Below, piece by piece: positions 9,412-18,826 of a stretch of DNA of 64,000 nucleotides. Every line of letters starts with the position of its first letter. Position 1 is the stretch's first letter. Origin of the DNA: Protula sp. h YS-2021 (Eukaryota; Annelida; Polychaeta; Sabellida; Serpulidae); NCBI GenBank assembly GCA_949752745.1, contig OX457027.1, positions 87,999,720 to 88,063,719 on the forward strand. The letters are read 5' to 3'. A program made the position numbers and the translations under genes. The notes beneath the pieces were generated by a model that saw only the letters and a program-made list of their open reading frames with translations, was not told the origin of the DNA and did no database searches.

Positions 9412-12400
9412 ATGGCATCAGTCTACTGTCATGATTGTGATGTGACATTTCCATCTCTGGAATTGTTCGTGGCACATACATGCAAATCAACTAAGCGTGC
9501 TCATGAAGAGCTTGTTGAGCAGATTGAAGCCAAGAGACGAAAGACGACGCAAGATGGTATTGACAGACCAGATCCAGTCCTCTGCTGTAAATGCGCCAAG
9601 ATATTTTCATCTTTGGACGTGTTTGAGTCACATGCATGTATACCGTTGGAAGAACAAAAGACGGTACAAGTAGGGAGAGGCAGAAGAGTGAGTCGTGGTG
9701 AAAACGCGCAGGAAAGACGGTTTGAGCCTGAAGATGGATCAGATTTGTTACTTGAAATGCGACAACAAGAGAACCGGATCAAGGCACATTTGCTAGAAAC
9801 GTTAAACCGTGGAATGAAATGGTATATTGTCGTACATGCACGCTTCAAGAAAATGACGGCGAATGCTGAAGGCGTTATTGTAGAACACGTGGATAACGCC
9901 TTCATCAGCAGTCCGACATATACAGCATACAATCCAGCGGATATTGAGCAGGACTTGCCAGAAGCCTATAAAGAATTGTTTACCAAGTTTGATGAACATG
10001 AGCGACAAGGTTCTGGCTGGGTGTTGGATAACATATTATTCATTGAAGTGCATACAGCTACGTCAGCGCCACTGGAAGCGAGCAGTTTTATTCCACTACC
10101 GAAGAAAGTGAAGAATACAAAAGGTGTGTTAAACATTATGAATGATGACAACAAGTGTTTCTTATGGTCTGTATTGGCTCATCTTCACCCTTCAACAAAC
10201 AAAACATACCGTGTGCATCAATACAAAGCATTTGAGAACGAATTGAAGGTGGAAGGCATGACATTTCCAACACCGATTACAGACATTCCAAAATTTGAAA
10301 AGGAGAATGATGTATCCATTAACGTGTTTGGATATAAACATGATGTAGTTGTTCCCATACAACTCAGCCGAAACACCAGCGCCAGAGAAATCAACTTGCT
10401 TTTGATTAGCAATGACAAGAAAAGGCATTACTGCCTCATCAAGAATTTCAGCAGGCCTATGGCTTATCGATCAAAACATCAGCATGCAGCATTTTATTGT
10501 TTCAACTGTCTTCACGGGTTTATACGACAAGATCTTTTAGACGAGCATCTTGAAGTGTGCGGTAAGCATGGAGCACAACGTTTATCATTCCCCAAGGAAC
10601 CCTTCACCAAGTTCAAGAATGTAGCCAAACAACAGCGAGCGCCGTTTGTCATTTATGCGGACTTTGAATGTTTCACGAAAAAGCATGAAGAAGGAGACAA
10701 GTATCAGCATCATCGTCCAAACAGCTTCGCCTATGTGGTTGTGAGCCAGTATGATACACGTGCCCCAGTCGTGTATCGAGAAGATAATGCCGTGAAAGTC
10801 TTTTTAGACCATATGGTGAATGAGCGTGATCGTATTGTGCATGGTTTACAACAGAAAAAGAAAATGGTCATGACTCATGGAGATGAAGAGCATTACAAGA
10901 ACGCTGCCGATTGCTACATTTGTCATGAGCCTCTAGGAGCAGATCATGTGAGAGATCATGACCATATCAATGGCAAATACCTGGCAAATACCTGCACATA
11001 GTGAATGCAATTTGCAATTCCGATTTCGAAAGGGTCAGCAGGATGTGAAAGATTCTTTTATCATTCCTGTCTTATTCCAAAATTTGCGAGGCTATGACAG
11101 CCATTTGATCATGGAAGAAATTGGAAAGTTCAAAAACGAGACCATTACAGTCATTCCCAACACCGTTGAGAAATATATTGCATTCACCATGAGCAATCTG
11201 AAATTTACAGACAGTTATCAGTTCATGAGTACTTCTCTACAGAAGTTGATATCGAACCTGGCGGCAGAAGGGAAAGACACCTTTTATAACATGACGTCAC
11301 ACATTCACGATAGCGACCAACAAGATTTACTGTTGAGAAAGGGACTGTACCCCTACGATTACGTGGATGAGCCATCCAAGTTTGCTGAAACACAACTGCC
11401 GTCCAAGGACAAGTTTTACAGTCTGCTCAGTGAAGAAGACATTAGCGATGAGGATTATGCGCATGCGCAGAAGGTGTGGGAGACATTCCACTGTACCACA
11501 TTTGGCGAATACCATGACTTGTACCTGAAATCAGATGTGTTGCTGCTGACTGACGTGTTTGAAAACTTTCGTCACGTATGTCTCAACACATATGAATTGG
11601 ATCCTGCTCACTACTATACAGCGCCAGGACTGTCGTGGGACGCCATGTTAAAAGCGACAAAGGTGAAATTGGAATTGATCAACGACATTGACATGTACCA
11701 AATGGTTGAACAAGGTCTACGGGGAGGAATATCTGTCATCACACACAAGTATGCGAAAGCAAATAACCCCCTACGTAGCAGATTACGATCCCACGACACC
11801 CACCAACTACTTGACGTACCTGGATGCAAACAACTTGTATGGCTGGGCCATGTCGCAAAGCATGCCGGAAAGTGGATTTATGTGGGTGAGCGAGCCAGAA
11901 TCCATTGACTTTATGGATGTGGATGAAGATGATGAGATTGGGTACAATTTAGGAGTGGATTTAGAATACCCATATTCAATCCATGATCATCATAATCACT
12001 ATCCAGTGGCTCCAGAACGGAAATGTGTTAAGGTGGGAGAATTGTCAAAACATAGTCAGAAGCTGCGGAAAGATCTAAACATGAAAGGCAAGCCTAGTGA
12101 AAAGCTCATTCCCAACTTGTGCGACAAGAAGAAATATGTACTTCATTATAGAAATTTACAGCAATATGTCTCACTGGGATTGAAAGTCACGAAGGTGCAT
12201 CGTGCCATCATGTTTGCACAGAGCAAATGGTTGGCAAAATACATCTCCTTGAACACGGAAGAGAAAGTTGGCCAAGAACCCGTTTGAGAAAGACTTCTTC
12301 AAATTGATGAACAACTCTGTGTTTGGCAAAACCATGGAAAATCTAAGAAAACGCATGAATGTGGAACTCGTTCACCAGGAAAAGCGGTTCAAGAAACTTG

Positions 12401-13062
12401 TGGCCAAACCTTCCTTCCACAAATTTAGAATTTTCAACGAAGATTTGACCGCGGTACATTTACGCAAAGTGGATCTGCTTCTTGATAAACCCATTCAAGT
12501 CGGCTTCACCATTCTCGACCGCAGCAAAGTGCTCATGTTTCACTTTGATTACAACTACATCATGGCCAAGTATCCCGACGCCAAGCTGTTGTTCAGCGAC
12601 ACCGACAGTCTATGTTATGACATAGAAACGGAAGATATCTACAAAGACATGCAGGAAGATGCCGACTTGTTCGACACAAGTGACTATTCCCCAGATCATT
12701 TCCTGCATTCCAACGTGAACAAAAAAGTGCTTGGGAAAATGAAAGATGAGACGGCGGGCATTCCCATAGAAGAGTTTGTTGGACTTCGACCGAAAATGTA
12801 CAGTATGATGTATGGTGGGAATGAAAAACGTACGGCCAAAGGCATCACTCGCGCATGTCAAAGACGTATGAAACATCAGCAGTATAGAGACAGTTTGTTC
12901 AACCAAACGCAAACGATGACAACAGGACACATCATTCGAAGTCATGACTACCAGATTTTCTCGGAGAAGTTGAGGAAAGTGGCTCTCTCTCCCTTTGATG
13001 ACAAGCGATATGTGATGAGTGATGGCTATTCCACTTTGGCGCATGGGCATTACAGTATATAA
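9412..13062 (+). pseudogene. protein-primed family B DNA polymerase (Polinton pPolB)
   Basis: Replicates the element by protein priming. The start is ATG 9412, because the earlier in-frame GTG lies upstream of the TATA box. Two N-terminal Cys/His fingers (YCHDCD, LCCKCA) and a third (FYCFNC) precede the exonuclease motif FVIYADFECF. A Cys/His endonuclease VII-like motif (CYICH, DHDHINGKY) follows, then palm motifs YLDANNLYGWAM, KLMNNSVFGKT and LLFSDTDSLCYD (catalytic Asp-Thr-Asp). The total span is about 1215 codons, normal for Polintons. Frame breaks lie near 10990 (at an 11-bp direct duplication, 10971-10981 and 10982-10992), near 11770 (C-run) and near 12265. Motifs are intact but three frameshifts make this copy inactive. 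Confidence 0.93.
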
Positions 13063-13063
13063 G
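13056..13063 (+). promoter_or_regulatory. TATA box overlapping the polymerase stop codon
   Basis: TATATAAG includes the TAA of pPolB (13060-13062) and lies about 54 nt before ATG 13118 of the PC4-like gene. It is the start signal inferred for the PC4-like cluster. Confidence 0.55.
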
Positions 13064-13111
13064 GGGGAGACACTTCAACTTGAGAGTTAGTTGAGGTGTG
13101 AACACTGAAGA

Positions 13112-13465
13112 GTGAACATGAATCGGAAAAGATCTGCAACGGATATGGATACTCTTGCTGATGCAGTGAAAGATTTGAACGTGAAACATCCTGATACCAC
13201 CATCAAGAAATTAAAAGTGGAGACGACACCTACACCACAGTCGTGGGAGGGAATGCTTTCTTTAGGCAATGGAGAGTATATCAAGATTATGAAACAAAGT
13301 AATGAAGGAGTGGTGAACATTCGCAAATACCTCAGAGATGAGGGGACTGGAAAAAACCGTCCTACGAAAAAGGGAATTTTGCTGACAATACCTGAATGGA
13401 AAATGCTGAAGAAGCAGGTGAAAGAAGTAGATAAAAGGCTTCGCAGACAAGAAGACAGCGCATAA
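13112..13465 (+). CDS. PC4/SUB1-like ssDNA-binding transcription cofactor
   Basis: 117 residues. A basic N-terminal arm (NRKRSATD, IKKLKVETTPTPQ) leads to a domain with VVNIRKYLRDEG, RPTKKGILLTI and WKMLKKQVKEVD. This is the PC4 pattern: a beta sheet that grips single-stranded DNA and a C-terminal dimer helix. Cellular PC4 binds melted promoter DNA and the general transcription machinery, so here it may serve element transcription or replication. The frame is intact. Position 13118 is a second in-frame ATG (MNRKR) and may be the true start. It is first of four small genes in tandem, with 15, 21 and minus 8 nt between them. Confidence 0.8.
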   Translation: MNMNRKRSATDMDTLADAVKDLNVKHPDTTIKKLKVETTPTPQSWEGMLSLGNGEYIKIMKQSNEGVVNIRKYLRDEGTGKNRPTKKGILLTIPEWKMLKKQVKEVDKRLRRQEDSA

Positions 13466-13480
13466 CAAGGTAAAAAAACC

Positions 13481-13837
13481 ATGAGCGCACTTGTGTTGAA
13501 CGATGGTGTTTATTTCACCGTGAATGATATGGGTGAAGTGATGATAAATTCTGCTTATCGGTTCAAACCTGAAGTGTGGAAAGACTTTCAAAACATACCA
13601 CTTGAACCTGGGTTTAAACGCAAACTTGAAGATAATGTTGAAGTGATGGTGATTGGACATGATTCTAACATACGTGTTAGATTCTGGAAAAATCTTTTAC
13701 AGGATTATCCAGAGGATTATGATGGAGATGTACCAGATACTCCATACACAGATCTGATTGACTTTAATATCAAGAAATGGCATGCAGTCATACAATTCCT
13801 AGAGATTATGCAACATCCGCTCTTCGCCATCATATAA
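13481..13837 (+). CDS. PC4-pattern paralog 1, 118 aa
   Basis: Intact frame from ATG 13481. It has the cluster's shared plan: VEVMVIGHDSNIRVRFW strand pair, a variable acidic turn, then DLIDFNIKKWHAVIQFL, matching the hydrophobic-strand, Trp, helix ending of PC4. Similarity to its neighbours is weak but in register. Function unknown. The stop codon is part of the TATA-like ATCATATAAG at 13829-13838. Confidence 0.6.
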   Translation: MSALVLNDGVYFTVNDMGEVMINSAYRFKPEVWKDFQNIPLEPGFKRKLEDNVEVMVIGHDSNIRVRFWKNLLQDYPEDYDGDVPDTPYTDLIDFNIKKWHAVIQFLEIMQHPLFAII

Positions 13838-13858
13838 GCGCTGTCAGAGACGAGAACG

Positions 13859-14209
13859 ATGAATGAGATGGAAGACTATTTGTTGGATTATGAACCTATT
13901 ACATATGGATTCTCATATATGAGAAACTTATGTGATGACATTGTGCTACGACATTTTGGAAAGTATATCATACTATCGCTTGACGACCAATCCGTGTTTA
14001 AGGATTATCTAGACAAGCTGAGAACACCCGGATTTCTGCTTCACCTTTCAAATGATATAGAAGTGCGTGTGACTGAGAACGGTCTAGACGTGTTTGTACA
14101 ATTTCGTCAATATGACGAGCTTACAGAACACTACAACTACATCACCCTCAGCACAGTGGAATGGAACGCGCTGTTACAAGCATTGGATTGGAAAGAACCT
14201 TATGCTTGA
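13859..14209 (+). CDS. PC4-pattern paralog 2, 116 aa
   Basis: Intact frame. It contains KYIILSLDDQSVFKDYL, VEVRV-type strands (IEVRVTENGLDVFVQF), RQYDEL and YITLSTVEWNALLQAL. It is the closest relative of the gene at 996-1283 in the 3 kb element (shared YIILS, KDYL, QYDEL and ITLS), which links the two elements. It overlaps the next frame by 8 nt. Function unknown. Confidence 0.65.
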   Translation: MNEMEDYLLDYEPITYGFSYMRNLCDDIVLRHFGKYIILSLDDQSVFKDYLDKLRTPGFLLHLSNDIEVRVTENGLDVFVQFRQYDELTEHYNYITLSTVEWNALLQALDWKEPYA

Positions 14210-14480
14210 ATTCAAAGAGGAAGGAATAGAACTCAAGCGGGGTACCAAATCCATTGAGCTGACACAGCCTATGCGGCTGATGGACTTAGAAGAAGGATAT
14301 GAACTGAAACTGTCTGAACAGGTTACTGTGAAAGTGATAAAGTTTGGTGATGTGCGTTATGTCAGCTTTCATAGCATTTAAAAATACGGGTATAATGTCT
14401 ATGATACCTATATCAATTTAGATTCTGATGAATGGCATTCATTGATGAATGTATTGAAAAATGAATGTATTGAAAAATGA
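14202..14480 (+). pseudogene. PC4-pattern paralog 3, in-frame stop
   Basis: From ATG 14202 the frame runs through VTVKVIKFGDVRYVSF to TAA at 14379-14381. It then continues in the same frame with YINLDSDEWHSLMNVLK, the cluster's characteristic strand-Trp-helix ending, to TGA near 14478. A single stop has therefore cut off the conserved C-terminus. The overlap with paralog 2 suggests coupled translation or a shared transcript. Confidence 0.55.
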
Positions 14481-14487
14481 ATGTGTT

Positions 14488-14689
14488 TGTAAATAGTGTA
14501 AATAAAAGGTTGTAAATAGTGTAAATAGACTTTGTAGTTAAGAGTTTGTAAATAGTGTAAATAGAATGTGTAAATAGTGTAAATAGCGTTTGTAGTTAAG
14601 AATTTGTAAATAGTGTAAATAGCGTTTGTAAATAAAAGTTTGTAAATAGAGTTTGTAAATAAAAGTTTGTAAATAAAAGTTTGTAAATA
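14488..14689 (+). promoter_or_regulatory. array of 15 TGTAAATA words (Pumilio-site consensus)
   Basis: Fifteen exact TGTAAATA copies lie in 202 nt, in the predicted 3' untranslated region of the PC4 cluster, with two TGTAGTTA variants. UGUANAUA is the established PUF/Pumilio binding consensus. Some copies run into AATAAA, giving polyadenylation signals. The array also separates the convergent gene blocks. Confidence 0.6.
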
Positions 14690-14704
14690 AACGTATGTAC
14701 AACA

Positions 14705-14742
14705 CAATAAACAAGACTGTTTGAAACTTGGGTTGTTTTATT
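14705..14742. terminator. convergent polyadenylation signals of the Polinton
   Basis: AATAAA at 14705-14710 serves the rightward block. TTTATT at 14737-14742 gives AATAAA for the leftward block ending with the protease. Confidence 0.5.
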
Positions 14743-14842
14743 TAACAATTAACAACAACAACTTAACAACACTTTAACTAATATAACAACTTAACTAATA
14801 TAACTTAACTACTACAATAACAACATTAATAAAACAACAACA

Positions 14843-15273
14843 TTAATAAAACAATGGTTTATAATGTCTATATACAAAATCCTTTACAATAAAATCACCA
14901 TCCTTTCTTTTTAATATATTCACAATATCAAACATACTCTGACCTCGAGCAATATATAATATACACAATAAAAACCACATGACGATGATATTGGCGTTTG
15001 TAATGATATGGAATTATACATATAATCATTTCTTAAAAACATGTCTAAACGATCATCGAGAGGTAACAGTCCATAAGAGTCAAAATATTCTGCAGGGTCT
15101 TTGTCATAATACACTGCCACCCAATGTTCTCCTGGTTCCTCTTGATCGTCTGTGTTGATCACATAGGCACCGCGTTGTAAAGATGGTAACTGGTCCATGG
15201 CAAACACGCCTTGAAACAAGTCTTTGGTCATGACATCATGACTCAGTATGGCATCAATCTGCTTCGTGTTCAT
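14843..15273 (-). pseudogene. adenain-like cysteine protease (Polinton PRO)
   Basis: Matures virion proteins in adenoviruses and, by homology, in Polintons. The frame starts at ATG 15273, overlapping the MCP stop as ATGA. It contains GEHWVAVYY (catalytic His), EYFDSYG (acidic residue), a Gln in SLQTP and SSSCGFYCVYY (catalytic Cys), in the order of the ULP1/adenain fold. A frameshift near 14950 moves the C-terminal tail (RGQSMFDIV) into another frame, which stops at 14843. The catalytic core precedes the break, so only the tail is affected. Length of about 143 codons is near the family norm. Confidence 0.85.
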
Positions 15274-16620
15274 GACTGGTAGTCTAATTGGATGCTGCGA
15301 TTTGCACTTATTTCAATAATGTTGTCAAATTCAGCATAGACAATGACATTGATGGTATGTTGCAAAGCCCTAGCAAAATTCATTTCTAGCCGCAAATTCC
15401 CATGCTTGATCAGGGGGAAATGATCATCACCATTATAATCAGGTGTTAAGTCAAACGAAAATAAAGCATAACCTCTAGGCCAATCTTCCCGTTTTATAAT
15501 GGAACTCTTCTCACCATTCAATCGATCAAACGATTTGTAAAGCGTTTCAAAAGCGTCCAGGTATTTGTTCTGTGTAATGTCAAGCTTGAGAGGTTTGGAT
15601 AGAACTGGTTCACCATCCGTGTACAGTTGCATAAAGTCCAGATCAAAATGTTTGAAATCATATGGATTCCTCAATACTGATCCACCAAAAGCTTCATTAT
15701 GAACCAGACCAATGACAATGCGATTTGGTAATTGACAAAAGACTGAAATCCTGCTGGAATAGCTAAGACTTTACATTCTTTTCTAGTGATGATGATTTTG
15801 GCAGGACTTTTCATCAATGCATCTGTATGTCCTAACTGAATACCTGGACTCACCCTCACTTTGCAAATGGTTAAAAATGCCTCTTTCACTTCTACCTTAT
15901 AAAAATTATCTGCAGCCATCAATACATAATCATCTTTTTGTCTATGGAAACGCAATTTCAAACTGATGCCATTAGGAAGATAACGATCCTGCTCAAAAAA
16001 TCTATCCTTAAACCACCTGTGAGCATAAAATCACGGCTAAGACGTGTATGCAAATAACGATGATGTAAGCCATTGTTTCCTTGCTCAGCCAAGGCACCAC
16101 CGTCAGCATTGACATGAAACCCGGATACATATTGTTCATGATTAGGTCTTTTCACCTCATAACTATTCATTGACCCAGCAGTATCCTTGTACATGAGACG
16201 CATAGAGCGCTCAGAATGCAGACTTTCTTCCGAATCATGGATGAGATGAGAGATAATGCTGGTATAACCATGGGTATTGTTGCTATGAGAAACCAATCGA
16301 TCATTCAGAAACAATTCAATATTAGACCATAACCCATTAAACACATCATTGATGCAAGAGACATTACCATCTGCGCCACAATCTGTTCCATCAGCCTTTA
16401 GAATGCGACATACAATATGAAGTTTGCTGTTCTTTAAATCTAGACATTCTTCCGTACTCGCAGGAATGTAGAATTCTATTGGAGCGCCTTCTCTAATGCT
16501 TGTAAGTGGTTGATAGTCGACATTATAACTTTTCCCTACAGCAGTTTGCGTTGGTGGTACGTGAAACCATTCCAATGGAGAGAGACTACATTCACACGAA
16601 TGATTATGAATGAGAGACAT
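15270..16620 (-). pseudogene. major capsid protein, double jelly roll (Polinton MCP)
   Basis: Start ATG 16620. The first part has VPPTQTAVGKSYNVDYQPLTS, PIEFYIPASTEECLDL and NIELFLNDRLVS, the typical N-terminal jelly-roll words of Polinton and adintovirus capsid proteins. A frameshift in a T/A run near 15995 leads to FEQDRYLP and then MKLRFHRQKDDYVLMA, and a second near 15690 leads to NPYDFKHFDLDF and the end at 15270. The total of about 450 residues fits the family. All three pieces are in order, so this is one gene with two breaks. ATGA overlap with the protease suggests coupled reading. Confidence 0.85.
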
Positions 16621-16623
16621 GAT

Positions 16624-16968
16624 TTAAAAGATATCTTTTTTAATATGTTTTGATGTTATCCGTCTGGCTGTTTTTCGTCTTCTGGCACGTTTCATCGGTT
16701 GCACGCGCTTTTGTTCAACAAACACACGTTCTGCTACTCGGCCCGTAACATCTTTCGCGACATTCTTTGCAGCCTTCTTAAGATGTGGCGCAACGATCTT
16801 AGCCCCAGCCTTAAGTAGTGGAATAGCTTTACGAGCCAATGATCCCAGTATTGAACCAATACCATCGCCATATTGGATTCGCGCTCCTTTGAATCCTGGT
16901 AATTCCCCGCCCACTTGACGAAGAAAATGGTTGCGATATACAGACGGATCGTGTGTATAAGCTTTCAT
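16624..16968 (-). CDS. adenovirus pVI/pX-like small virion protein
   Basis: 114 residues, intact. It has RQVGGELPGFKG, then YGDGIGSILGSLARKAIPLL (Gly-rich amphipathic or membrane-active-looking segment) and a strongly basic end (KRARRRKTARR). QVGG followed by E matches the adenain cleavage consensus (Q/M/I/L)xGG-x. Polintons and adintoviruses carry similar proteins thought to act in virion assembly and entry. The start overlaps the end of the penton frame. Identity is based on pattern and synteny, not on alignment. Confidence 0.65.
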   Translation of the reverse strand: MKAYTHDPSVYRNHFLRQVGGELPGFKGARIQYGDGIGSILGSLARKAIPLLKAGAKIVAPHLKKAAKNVAKDVTGRVAERVFVEQKRVQPMKRARRRKTARRITSKHIKKDIF

Positions 16969-17722
16969 ATTGTAGTTTGAAATGTAGTTTACAGATCACC
17001 TTTCCAGTTTGAAATGGAACATTATAGCCTGTGTCGTCCTTAATATTCATTTCTATCACGTCAAATTTGGACGTGTTTACAGGAACATAATGAGGTTCAC
17101 CGTACGTTTTCATAAAAATGTCGCCATCATGACCTTGTATTCCAACAGAACGTAGTAAGGGAACATAATAAGCACCAATAACTTGTGGTTCACAAATACT
17201 ACAATACACATAAAGTGTATAAAATCCCTGTTTCACATCAGCTTTATGTTCAGCTGTACATGTTTCAGTATACCATTGATCTGGGATAAATCCTAAAATC
17301 TCAGCTAATCCAGCGGAAAAGGACACTTCAAAGCCATAATTTAGAAATAGAAACACACGTCGTCTAATCTTATCATACTTTATCCGAATAGCTTCTTTAA
17401 GATCATCTTTCATAGAATTAGTCGCTTCTTCATTCACTGCCTGGCATATTTCTTGTATGGTTCTATAGTAGCCATAAGGAATATTGATAGTGTCAAGTGT
17501 ATCTATCAGTGGTTGTTGTCGAAACTGAATAGAATAGTCCATGCCATGTCTCATCGTTGTCCATGTATGTGGATATTGAATTTCAGCTAAAGCCACTTCA
17601 TATTTTCCATTCAGATAGATGGTTCGAGGCATACGAATTTGATAATTCGAAGCCTTGTTGTTGGGATAATAGTTCATACTAGCATTGCTAGGCAAAGTAA
17701 TGTAAAAACTATTCGACTCCAT
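16829..17722 (-). CDS. minor capsid (penton-type) protein
   Basis: Start ATG 17722. The N-terminus has FYITLPSNASMNYYPNN, then YEVALAEIQYPHTW and later IQGHDGDIFMKTYGEPHYVP, the signature of the Polinton single-jelly-roll penton protein (PX). About 250 residues are well conserved. The open frame runs on to 16829, but the last 45 codons overlap the next gene and are Ser/Arg-rich. The authentic end is probably near 16966, where an ATGA lies one frame away, so a late 1-nt indel is likely. It would form the capsid vertices. Confidence 0.85.
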   Translation of the reverse strand: MESNSFYITLPSNASMNYYPNNKASNYQIRMPRTIYLNGKYEVALAEIQYPHTWTTMRHGMDYSIQFRQQPLIDTLDTINIPYGYYRTIQEICQAVNEEATNSMKDDLKEAIRIKYDKIRRRVFLFLNYGFEVSFSAGLAEILGFIPDQWYTETCTAEHKADVKQGFYTLYVYCSICEPQVIGAYYVPLLRSVGIQGHDGDIFMKTYGEPHYVPVNTSKFDVIEMNIKDDTGYNVPFQTGKVICKLHFKLQYESLYTRSVCISQPFSSSSGRGITRIQRSANPIWRWYWFNTGIIGS

Positions 17723-17730
17723 GATGGGAA

Positions 17731-17955
17731 CTAAATGGTATAGGTGCGTTGACGTTGTCTATATACTTCACGATAGCGCGCGCCATTCGACCAAGTATGC
17801 AAAGTCTCATCCTCTTTTACATCATGATGATGATCTACATGGTCTATAACTTCTCCTTCACAACAAGCACTTGTACATCTTATTTTTACAGGAATAGTTG
17901 GTTTATCTTCTTGGCAACAACATAGCTCTTTCAGCCATGTTAAAAATTTTCCCAT
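17731..17955 (-). CDS. small Cys-rich protein with acylation-type N-terminus
   Basis: 74 residues. The start MGKFLTWLKELCCCQ has Gly2, Lys3 and Thr6, suited to N-myristoylation, followed by three adjacent Cys suited to palmitoylation. Further Cys pairs (CTSACC) and a His/Asp-rich HVDHHHDV follow. It lies in the virion gene block, overlapping the upstream frame by 16 nt and 8 nt before the penton ATG. Membrane anchoring is inferred; no family is recognised. Confidence 0.5.
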   Translation of the reverse strand: MGKFLTWLKELCCCQEDKPTIPVKIRCTSACCEGEVIDHVDHHHDVKEDETLHTWSNGARYREVYRQRQRTYTI

Positions 17956-18503
17956 CCTTCAGGAAACTGTCTTTGTTGACGCTGTTTCATTTCTGTTGTA
18001 ATGTCGTCACGAGTGGTCTTTTTACTAAACATTGTTTTTGGAATATTAGCAGCTACAATTTCCTGGATAAACGGATGCCAACCATGTGGTGGTATGGCTC
18101 GTTCTTTTCTTCGTGTCGCCACCAATGCTTCTTTCATCAAATCAACCATGTTGGAATTTGTGATAATATCGCCCGTTTTCAACACAAGTTCATTTTTGTC
18201 TGTCCATTTAACATCATGTTTCTTCAGTTCTGCTAAAAGTTGTGTTACTTTTCCATGATAAATAGGTTGAAAATGACTTAACACTAGCTTTTCTGGTTTT
18301 TCAGGTGATGATGATGAGGGCTTTTGCCTAGACTGACTTGTTCGAAAATGACGACCAAGAAGTTGAGACATTTCTATAGCCTTTTCACGTGTTCGTTTCC
18401 CACGTAAAAGTGTATTAACTTTTGTTTTAATATCATTTTTCTTTTCTAACAAGAGCTTGTATTCATATTCAGGAATGAGAACCACTTTCATAGTATGTTT
18501 CAT
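17940..18503 (-). CDS. Polinton late protein, unknown function (PW position)
   Basis: 187 residues, intact. The N-terminus (VVLIPEYEYKLLLEKK) is a strand plus likely coiled coil, followed by a Ser/Lys linker and a C-terminal domain with VLKTGDIITNSNMVDLMKEAL. Position between the ATPase side and the penton, and the VLIPExEYxxLL start, recall proteins called PW in Polintons. Start ATG 18503 overlaps the upstream stop as ATGA. No enzymatic motif is visible. Confidence 0.5.
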   Translation of the reverse strand: MKHTMKVVLIPEYEYKLLLEKKNDIKTKVNTLLRGKRTREKAIEMSQLLGRHFRTSQSRQKPSSSSPEKPEKLVLSHFQPIYHGKVTQLLAELKKHDVKWTDKNELVLKTGDIITNSNMVDLMKEALVATRRKERAIPPHGWHPFIQEIVAANIPKTMFSKKTTRDDITTEMKQRQQRQFPEGWENF

Positions 18504-18826
18504 TTTAACAGCAGTTTGGCTAACAAGGGCAATGCCAATCTAGCAATAGCTCCAATGAACCCTCCTTTCTGATTAATCAACTTCTTTTTTCGTCGAAGTG
18601 ATATCTTCTTATCTGCTAGAGTACGTAGCGTATGACGTTCACGTTTAAATTCCTTAAACCGTTTTGAGCTTAAGGGTAAATGTCCTTGCAATATATTCAA
18701 ACAAATTTCAAACAAGCTTGTTAATTCCTCCTTTGTAGCTTGCTGTAGCAAGGATTTGCGTCGTTTAGGCCCACTGCGTGCAAGCAAGTGAAGAAACGGT
18801 TGGTTCGCTCGAATACGTTTAGACAT
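18500..18826 (-). CDS. small basic Polinton protein with adenain-type site
   Basis: 108 residues, very basic (GPKRRKS, KEFKRERHTLRTLADKK, LRRKKKL) with a hydrophobic C-terminus (IGAIARLALPLLAKLLL). INQKGGF contains QKGG-F, fitting the adenain consensus, which would release the hydrophobic tail. Similar short proteins with a LADKKxxLxxKKK core are common in invertebrate Polintons; a virion or DNA-condensing role is inferred. Confidence 0.6.
   Translation of the reverse strand: MSKRIRANQPFLHLLARSGPKRRKSLLQQATKEELTSLFEICLNILQGHLPLSSKRFKEFKRERHTLRTLADKKISLRRKKKLINQKGGFIGAIARLALPLLAKLLLK

Noticed and set aside
14408..14707. 99-codon minus-strand frame
   Set aside because: Reads the TGTAAATA array backwards; low complexity.
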